Shown here one piece after another: positions 47,521 through 55,655 of a DNA stretch of 64,000 nt. Numbering within the stretch: position 1 is the first letter of the stretch; each line of letters opens with the position of its first letter. Made by a program: the position numbers and the translations under genes. This DNA comes from Erodium maritimum (lineage: Eukaryota; Streptophyta; Magnoliopsida; Geraniales; Geraniaceae), in contig OY997593.1 in NCBI GenBank assembly GCA_963921825.1, forward strand, positions 48,158,039 to 48,222,038, in the 5' to 3' direction. The notes beneath the pieces were generated by a model. That model saw only the letters and a program-made list of their open reading frames with translations. It made no database searches and was not told the DNA's origin.

Positions 47521-48975
47521 AACATTTGGTGTAGTGTTAGGGGGTCAAAGAAAAGGGGAGAAGGTGAAGAAACAAAGAGGTTCAAAGGGAGATAGAATGA
47601 TTGCATTCATCGACAACGACTCAGGCCGCAGCCCATGACCGTCACGAGTGAGGGCAGGATTGCAAAGACAACGAGTAGCAGAAGTTTAGGGTTTTTGTTG
47701 GTGTCCCAATGAAAGCCCTTAAAACTATTTTTTGTACCGTATATTTTGTTTGGAGCAGTGTTGTGGTTCAACTTCAATCACTGACCGTCATATAAACCAA
47801 ATATGTGCCTAAGTAGAGTTTTATTTTTAGTGAAAGGTGCAGAAATTTTATTGTTATACTTTGATAATCGAGTGCATTGTTGTGCATCGAGGAACATGCT
47901 CCTCGACCACGGCAAGGTCAGTATGAATGAGCACTGGTTCACTGAGCCTTTTCATATCAGAACCATCACCGACTGTATTGAGTTGGCGCCCCATGGGTAA
48001 GGACAGAAAATGGTTGGGGGAAAGGGATACCAGAGATCCGGAGGGACCTCGACGGTAATGGTGATGGTGGGAGGTAAAGCATCGTCTGGGGACCCCTCCC
48101 AGGGCCAGTCCCCGATGCTTTGACGATGTCTCATCCCTCCCGACGGGGCCACTTCCCCCGCTTGTACTGAGCTATCCCAAGACGCGCCAGTTGCAGCCTT
48201 CCCCAGAACTTCAGCAGCCTACCTCGGTTGGTTCCCGAGCACCGGAACCTCAGCATGATGTGCTCCAGTTTGGGCGCGTCCTCTACCTCTAAACCCTCAG
48301 TCTGGAATAGCCGAGCGGTAGCAATCGAATTAGCAGAGAGCTGATCCAGTCGCAGCCCCGACCATCCCTTAGGGAAGCGGGCCCAGGAGTGAGGTGGAGG
48401 ACCACCCAGAGCGACCTGGCTCGGTCGACAAGCTAGTATCTCGGTTGGGGAACCGGGGGCCCAGGTTAGGTAACGGTTCCATTGTTATGCCGGCTAACCC
48501 CCAGCGAGATGACCTAGTGTTAGGTAACGGGTCCATTGTCAGCGGCTGCAATTCCCCGGATCCCAGATATCTACCGCGGTCGTGGCCGACTCCATCCATA
48601 GCCATCAATTACGGACGACACTAGTGCGGGTGATGTCCACCCCTCGGTACATACCACCACAACCCCCTTCTGTACGTCGGCGGCCGCCGAGCCTTAACAA
48701 CTACCCCTCGGTGTTGTGGACCAACATCCGATATCCACTCCCTTATCCGTTTCCGCACCCAGTATTTGGAAACCCCAAGCGAAGACTTCTCCACCATGGT
48801 CCACCACATCCTGGCTCGATCACCGGTCCATCCCCAGGTACGGGTTTGTAAGAACCGCCCCCGATCGATCCCGGTCGAACCGGTGAATTCTAGACAAGTT
48901 TGACTTTCGGCCGGAAAAGTCAACCGATGACTCAGGAAGTCATTCGGGACCTTTCCGGGGCCCAAAAAGCTTAGT

Positions 48976-51669
48976 TGTAAAACCCACTTCGTTTTAAAAA
49001 GGGATTTTACTTTGCAAACTAAACTTAAGGGTATTAAAGTGTGAACTGATCATGGGGGGTTGTTTTTGCAAGCAAGTGATTGGAAAAGAAATTTCAAAAA
49101 AAAGAAAAAGAAAAAGGGCTGAGCTGGAGATTGGGCCGGTACGGGCCCAATCAGTTTTTGGGAAAGCCCACTCGCGCGGGTCCGGCCCGCTTTCACTCGA
49201 AGCCCAGACTCACGCTTTAAAAGCGTGCAAACCCTAATCCCCTCTACTGTTCACCGCCCCCATCTTCGTCAAGCCCTCTTCTCTCTCAGTCTCGCCCTCG
49301 TCTTCGCGTACCAGGCACGACGAACTCGCCGTCGCACCTCTTTCCCGACATCGTCGCCGAGCTCCACTCCTTCCTCCACTTCCTCTCCTTCTACTACTTC
49401 AAACCCGAGTACCTTCAAACCCGTTCTTCCCCTCTTCGTCTCCGGTTCGCGACAACAACCCCGAGTCCCAGTGTCGCCGTACCCGATCTGAGGGTTTTCA
49501 ACGAAGGTGAGCCGAATCCTCACCGGATTTGTCTTCCCCGTCCTCTTCTTCGCCTGATTCGTGAGTTCGGGCTCGTTTGGGGGTCGGAGGAGACCGGAGA
49601 GCGTCGCCGGAGCGCTCGAGTTCCAGATCTGGAACTCGCGCGCCGGCGAGCTCTCTGGCCGGAAGAGCGTGGGTCTCGCCCAACCTTTTCCCCCATCGTG
49701 TTCCCGAGCTTCCGAAGCCTTTACCGCCGTCAGAACCGCCGCTGGAGTCATCGCCGGAGTCTGCCGGAACCCTAGCCTCGGCCGACGGCGTTCCCAACTC
49801 AGATCGGCCGAGTTCGAGCACTAAGGCTCGGGCCTGGGATTCGTTTGGGCTCTTGTCTGAACTGGGTTTGGGCCTTGGGCCCGGATCTGGTTCGGGCCTC
49901 AGCCCAGACTGACTCTGGGTTCGAGTCCGGACTTGACTCGGATCCGGGTCTGGGTCGGACACGGGTCGGTCCGGGTCTGGGCTGGATCCACGTTCGGATT
50001 CGGGTTTGGGCCGGGTCTGGACCCGGGTTGGGCCGGATCCGGGTCGGCAGAAATTATTAATAAATTTAATAATTATTTGACTTAAAACTTAATTACTTTA
50101 AAGACGTTTGGACCGTCCGAGAACCTTGAACTCGAGAACTGATTGGGGTTTTATTTGTTTAAACCCAGACTTGGATTTCGGGGACTCGCCTTGGAAGACG
50201 ATGTTGGCCGGTCGTCCGCAGCTAGAAGACGCCGCCTTGTCACCATCTTGAGGTAGGGAAAGTATCGAACCCTCCTTAATTATGAACTGGTAAACTAGTA
50301 TGCATGACTAGGGTTATTAATAACCGGAACGAACTAGTATGCATGACTAGGGTTGTTAATAACCGGAACGTCTTAGTGACACATAGGTAAAACTGTTATG
50401 TTATCAGTTTAATTGGACGAGTCTTGGTAATACTTGGAACGAACTCGTTTTGATATCCGTTGACTTGCTTGTACTTTCTGGGAAATTGTTGTGCTGATAG
50501 ACGGGACATGTCTAGGTCCTAGGGTTGCGTGCTGTGTGTCTACTCGCTGTGTGGGAGTCTAAGTAACGTTATAATCTATGTATGAGAATCTAAATAATAT
50601 TATAACAGTTGTAAATGTCTAAATAGAATTATTACCGATGTTGCATGATGTGTTTGTGTGGGCAAGTGTGCCATGTGTGACTATGTGAACCCTTGTTTGT
50701 GATGACCGGGTGAGTGATAGATCGGGTGTATGCTAAGATGGTTCGGCTGGTATACCGAGACCATCAGTGAGTGTGCTATGTGCGAAACCCTGTGTGTGTT
50801 TAAGAGACGGCATAGCCGGGTGGATAATCATATCAAGACTAAGGATGGCGTGTTCAGATGACTCATAATCCGGGATGGGATTGATCGATGGAGTTCTAGT
50901 TCAGTACATATTAGAGTAGCGCCCTTCATCTGTGTGAGGAGGAAGATGTCGTGACTGACGTTGTGTGTTCCAGTGCGATATAATCGGCTGTGTGCAAATC
51001 GGTTTTATATTTACGTTGAGTAGAGCCCTTCATCTGTGTGAGGAGGAAGATGTCGTGACTGACGCTATGTGTTCCAGTGCGATATAATCAGCTGTGTGCA
51101 AATCGATGGAGTTGACTCCCGCAATTTACGACATCTGTGTGCGTTCGTCCGGGACCTTTCCCCGTTAATTGCTGTGTGCCGTCCTATGGACTCTATGTGT
51201 GTTCTGCTGTGTGCCTTTCTCTCTGGTTTGTCTGTGTGTATTACAAGGGGATCTATACTGTGTGTTTGGGCTGGTAAGGGCTTTGCTTAGAGACAACTTG
51301 TTGGGTCTTCTTCCTAGTTTACCCTAATTATCGTTTTATCGTGAGGTTAAAAGGTGTGTTTGGAGTTCTTTTACTTTTCCTACTGAGCGTAAGCTCATCC
51401 CTCCTGTTGTTGTGGTGTTTCAGGTGTTGAGCGGGAGTAGTACTAGCCTGACTCTCGGAGTTTGGGAGCTGCTGAGGGTTTAGCTAGGTTTAGAGACGTA
51501 CACCTTTTTAGTTTATGTTGGACTTTGTATTTTGCTATTTGAGCTGTGACTCTTCACTTTCATAAGTTATTTTCTTTTTGGAGCTTTATTTACCTTTATT
51601 TCTCTTGTTTTACTGTAAATCTTTAGTCGCGTCTCGAATCCGGTCAAAGACCGAATTTGGGGCGTGACA
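48976..51669 (+). mobile_element. solo LTR5 nested inside LTR6
   Basis: Runs from TGTAAAACCCACTTCG to GAATTTGGGGCGTGACA with perfect TTAGT duplications at 48971-48975 and 51670-51674. It is 2,694 bp. A GGGTCTGG/CCGGATC-rich low-complexity block lies at 49830-50050 and the shared palindrome at 51383-51398. It is the youngest member of the three-layer nest retroposon B, LTR6, LTR5. Confidence 0.93.
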
Positions 51670-53582
51670 TTAGTCTTCATCACGGTTAGCTTAGTTGGGC
51701 CATTTCCTTCAGTTTGACTGTAATATTGGTTAGGTCAAACTTGGACTTTATATCGGTTAATTTCCGATAAAATCTTGGAAAGCTGGAAATTATTCAAATG
51801 GAAGTGACCCCACATGACACTTGTCATATTTGGCTTGGGGGATGAAAAATGAGCTTCAAATGACTCTTATACCCTCCCAACTTCCTTTAAAGGGATAGGA
51901 CCTTAAGGGCTTTTAGGTATTTGGACAAAATAGGTCATTTAAAGCAACATGAGCACACAAATCAGCTCACTCACTATTGTTGTAGCCGAAAATCACAAGG
52001 AGAGAGAGAGGGGATAGCTCATTTCTTGAGGACGAAGAAAGTGAAGAAAGCTTGGATTTTGGAGCTTGTTTTTAGTCCTTTTGCCTCCATTTTCCTTCCA
52101 TCTTCTTCATCTCACAATCCTAGAGGTATGGATGCTCTCAACTCTCCATTTCATCTACTTTGAATCTTTGGGTTTTGTGGGTTTTTGGCTCAAAGTTGAA
52201 GAACTAGCTTTGTGGTTGTTGCTTGGAGAAGAAGTAGTGAAGTAGGATGTTTGGATTGTGTTTTGGTTGAAGTTTTGATGGATCCATTGAGGGTGTTGAT
52301 GTTGGGTCACCTTGGATGAATATTTTGGAGTTGAGAGGACTTGGAAATGGGGTTTTAATGGTGATTTTCGTGAAACTCGAGTTGGGGAAGAAAGGGGAAG
52401 GAACTGGTCAGGTTTGGCGCGGAACGTGACCCGGACCGGGCCAGGTGCCGGCACGGCAGGCCGCACGGAACGGGCCTGGTACCAGCATGGCACGCGGCAC
52501 AGAACAGACGGGAGTCCGGCACGGTACCTCACACGGTCCGTGTCGCACTCCGGGCCGGTTTGTGACGCGGTCCGTGCTGGCTACCGGGCCGAACTGTGAT
52601 ACGGTCCGTGCCAGGTTCCGGCACGGCTAGCCACACGGTCCGTATGGCGTTCTGGATCAGACTCCCAGAACCCAAAACCCTTCCTTTTAGCCCTTTTCGA
52701 TTCTTAAATCATTTCTTCAAACCTTATTTCCATTATTTGAGTGTTGTTTTGTACTTTGAGGATAAGAACATCGTTGAGTTATTAACTTTGGTCTTATGGT
52801 GGTCTAAGACCGTGGTACCGAGCAAGGAAGGAAGGAAGAAATTGGACTAGAGCTTGTAGAACGAAGAATCACGCCGGAACCCGTGTGAAGGACGGAGTTG
52901 TGTCCACCGAGTTGTCAACAGAGTTTTAGAGGATTACCAAGAGGTAGGGAAAGTCTTAACTTCTTAATTAAACGATTAGTATGCATGTTAGGTTAATAAA
53001 ATTGGAAAGGTCCTAGAATTGCCTATAGGATGCGAATAACTAGAATAATCGTCTTTCAATTACTAATAACCGGAAGTGTCTAGAATGCATGCTTAGGATG
53101 AAGATGACTAGTGTAACTCGTTTTCAATACTTGGGAATTGATTTACTGGTAGAGAGGCTGTGAAGAGCTCTCGGATTAGTTGTGTGCTAGGTTCACATGC
53201 TTGGTTGCTCGTTATTAGGATAATTAAGAGTCTAATGAAACTAGTTAGCTTATATGATTGAATGCTTAATTGATCGTCCACATGATTGTTGATTGGTTGA
53301 ATGCGTACTTGATTGATTGAGTGATTGTGTTGATATAATTGTTGATTGAACGGATGATCGAGTATGACTGGTTGTGCCAAGGGGTACAATCAGGTGATTG
53401 ATGTACCGCTGGTTCGTGATAGGTAAGTATACGGTAAGTGTGGAATGTTATTGGGTGTCTTTGCTGTGATGAAAGTGTGATTTGAGAAGTGTTCATTATT
53501 GGATGAATTTAGTGCTTGTTTATCTATTTGTATTCTTGAAATTTTTGTTTGTTTGTTTGTTTGTTTGGTTCGGTACTACACC

Positions 53583-53598
53583 GGGGGGGGGGGGGGGG
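53583..53598. repeat. 16-base poly-G run
   Basis: Uninterrupted G run inside LTR6, after CACACC. Confidence 0.9.
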
Positions 53599-53639
53599 TA
53601 ATCTGGTGCCGTTGTGGTGGTTGGAGTTTGACAGATATA

Positions 53640-53935
53640 GTGAGATATTGATTGATTATTGGAGCCTGAGAGCTCGGCAGATCCTGCGAGATATTGATAG
53701 ATTATAGGAGCCTAAGGGCTCGGCAGATCCTGCGGGATATTGATAGATTATAGGAGCTTAAGGGCTCGGCAGATCCTGCGGGATATTGATTGATTATTGG
53801 AGCCTGAGAGCTCGGCAGATCCTGCGGGATATTGATTGATTATTGGAGCCTGAGAGCTCGGCAGATCCTGCGAGATATTGATAGATTATAGGAGCTTGAG
53901 TGCTCGGCAAATCCTGCGGGATAGTGGTTGGATTA
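53640..53935. repeat. about 60-bp tandem repeat inside LTR6
   Basis: The unit GGAGCCTGAGAGCTCGGCAG plus ATCCTGCG(A/G)GATATTGATTGATTAT recurs about five times with few changes. A (TTTG)n tract (about 53545-53570) and a 16-base G run precede it. Confidence 0.85.
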
Positions 53936-54485
53936 CTTCATGAGAGATGGTTTCTGAGGTTTCACCCAACGGTGTGCGTCCTACAGGAGCACTACCTTGG
54001 TTCCCTATGACTATGGTCCTTTGGAGACATTTTCGAGAATTCCGACGATGAGCATCCTTATGGGATGGTTTCCGATGCTCCGATGTATGTGCCTCCTCTG
54101 GACCGAGGGATAATCTGATGTGATATGAATACTCTAGTGGATCGGAATATGGGAACCGAGGTGATACTAGAATCTATTCATGGATTGGAGGCTTGAGAAA
54201 GCAAGTGGTTGGCGTGATATCAATTACTCCCATTTAATCGTTCTAATACTTTGTAATAATTCTTTTATGGAACTTTTCAAGTTAAGGTTATCTTTAAGAG
54301 GACGGCGCTTATCTTATTGTATCTTGTTTATATATATTATTTCATCGTACTTATCTTGTTCTATCTTGTTGCATATTATTTTATTGTTAATCATATTTTG
54401 TTGTTATTTGAGTTATCTGCTTACCCAGTACAGTATTGACCTAAGGGTTGAGATGTTAAGGTTTTTCCCACTGAGCGTAAGCTCA

Positions 54486-54502
54486 CCCCCCCCCCCCCCC
54501 CC
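54486..54502. repeat. 17-base poly-C run
   Basis: Uninterrupted C run inside LTR6, directly extending the CTCACCCC end of the shared LTR palindrome. Confidence 0.9.
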
Positions 54503-55092
54503 TTTGGTTTTCTTACTATTTTACAAGCGTAGATGATGTCTAGTGAGTTCGAGGCTCGGGAGCTTTTGGACATCTTGGGGTTTATCTTAGAGTTATGTTG
54601 GTCATGTGTTTTAAACATTATTTATTTGACTCTTTATGTTGAGTTGTGACTCATTGGAAGTTTTGGAACTATTTATAGTTGTTGATTTGAGAGAGTTTAT
54701 CTTGTTATTATAAAGGTTTTGGTACTTAATTATTTTTTTTCTACTTTTAATCTCGGTCACGTCTCGAGTCCGGCCAAAACCGGATTTGGGGCGTGACAGG
54801 TTCGTACCGTTGTGACCGGTACTATAGCCGAGACCTCCAAAACGTCCCGGCTCATCCCCACTGGAAGGCCATGAGGCCGAGGTCGCAGCGGCCTTGACTG
54901 AGTTGGTTCCCTAGTCCGAGCAGTCGGCCCCTATGCACTAGAGTGAGGTCTTGGCGCTGATGAGCCCCAATGAACGGGGTAAGGTTCGGGCCACGTGGAG
55001 AGGGCATGTAGCGTGTATCCGAAGCTATCGAGACTCGTTGCACCCAAGTGATACGTTCCCACTGGCTATAACCACCAAATGCCCTAGGGGGA

Positions 55093-55491
55093 TCAAGGGA
55101 CGCTCCACGCGGGTCGAAGAATCCAGGCGAATCCCTCGCAACCGAAACCGGTATCACAGCGTCCACCGATAGAGGAGGCCAGGCCGAGATCGAGGGGAGT
55201 GGGGAGGGGCGGTGGTGTTGGTATGATACGAAAAACAGACTGAGGAATGCCAGGCGAGGCTGATGCGATAGGGCAAGGGGACACAACGATCAGAAGAGTC
55301 CCCGGAGACATAAGAGGGGTGGGGACGAGAAGAGACGCGGATGGTTGTGGACAAGTCACCCACTCCCACCCGTAGGTAAACCCCGCACTAGGCGTGGTCT
55401 GCGAGGTCAACTGAGTGGGGAATGCGAATACCGGGACGACGAACCTGACAGGTCCAGGCGGCACGGCAGCGATGGAAGTTTGGAGCTCCAT
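55093..55491 (-). CDS. conserved short reading frame of retroposon B (132 codons), unknown function
   Basis: Counterpart of the frame at 6112-6444. It begins MELQTS and carries the same PGPV, FVVPVFAFP, LTSQTT, YGWEW and PQPS blocks within the first ~50 residues, then continues with a different Pro/Ser/Val-rich sequence. No known domain is visible. The conservation of frame in two copies that inserted independently is the main reason to list it, but two copies are not enough to prove selection. Confidence 0.4.
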   Translation of the reverse strand: MELQTSIAAVPPGPVRFVVPVFAFPTQLTSQTTPSAGFTYGWEWVTCPQPSASLLVPTPLMSPGTLLIVVSPCPIASASPGIPQSVFRIIPTPPPLPTPLDLGLASSIGGRCDTGFGCEGFAWILRPAWSVP

Positions 55492-55655
55492 AGCGGCGTA
55501 AGCTAGGGCTAGGGCTTATTCCCTCAAGGTCGAGAGAGGACGAAAAAATATTCTCTCTGATTTTTTTGAGCGATGTGCCTAAGTAGAGTTATTGTTTATA
55601 ATTATTATTTTAGGGTATAAGTCGATGTCCACTAAATCATAATATTATATAGAAG

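Larger units (their letters stand above)
35476..47536 (+). mobile_element. CACTA-1: complete CACTA (En/Spm) DNA transposon
   Basis: The left terminus begins CACTACACCAAAAGTTCACA and the right terminus, read from the outside, begins CACTACACCAAATGTTCACA. Over 33 bases they differ at one position. Both are bordered by the 3-bp target duplication TTA (35473-35475, 47537-47539), the hallmark of CACTA elements. Dense subterminal motifs (GCGACCAAA and its complement) line both ends. Between them are a TNP2-type transposase gene and a second, Transposase_24-like gene, both on the plus strand, the usual CACTA layout. A solo LTR and a truncated LTR retroelement sit inside. Without them the element is about 7.1 kb. 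Its genes are broken, but the termini look competent for mobilisation in trans. Confidence 0.95.
33786..47740 (-). mobile_element. retroposon E, non-autonomous, split by CACTA-1
   Basis: On the minus strand the left edge reads TTCGCTGATAAAAAAA, the same 3' end as LINE-2, so 33786 is the 3' tail. The body runs to 35475 and, after the CACTA element, continues to about 47740. ACCGTATAT occurs just outside both edges (33774-33782 and 47738-47748), a possible but short target duplication. Total length without the CACTA is about 1.9 kb. Several minus-strand frames exist (34521-34243, 35421-35227), but none is recognisable. The 5' boundary is approximate. Confidence 0.45.
48847..54798 (+). mobile_element. 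LTR6: long LTR inserted in retroposon B and itself split by LTR5
   Basis: Starts TGTAAGAACCGCCCCCGATC and ends GGATTTGGGGCGTGACA. The first 129 bases (48847-48975) continue at 51670 after LTR5: the join AAAAAGCTTAGT / CTTCATCACGGTTAGCTTAG matches the uninterrupted LTR start seen at 63780-63815. The flanks share GGTT on both sides (48843-48846, 54799-54802), a 4-bp or slightly decayed 5-bp target duplication. Without LTR5 it is about 3.25 kb, and no primer site follows, so it is a solo LTR. It contains a GC-rich block (52420-52650), a 60-bp tandem repeat (53640-53935) and two G/C runs. Confidence 0.82.
47821..55572 (-). mobile_element. retroposon B, same family as retroposon A, split by LTR6/LTR5
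   Basis: Perfect 18-bp direct repeats ATGTGCCTAAGTAGAGTT lie at 47803-47820 and 55573-55590. The minus-strand sequence matches retroposon A in order: leader with GCCCTAGCCCTAGC, the conserved ATG frame, the CAATGGACCCGTTACCTA middle block (48515-48540), the GTCGGGGACTGGCCCT block (48090-48120), and the 3' part near 48000. Without the LTRs it is about 1.8 kb. Two insertions with unrelated, perfect TSDs (here and at 6039) define this family's ends with confidence. It encodes no reverse transcriptase. Confidence 0.88.
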
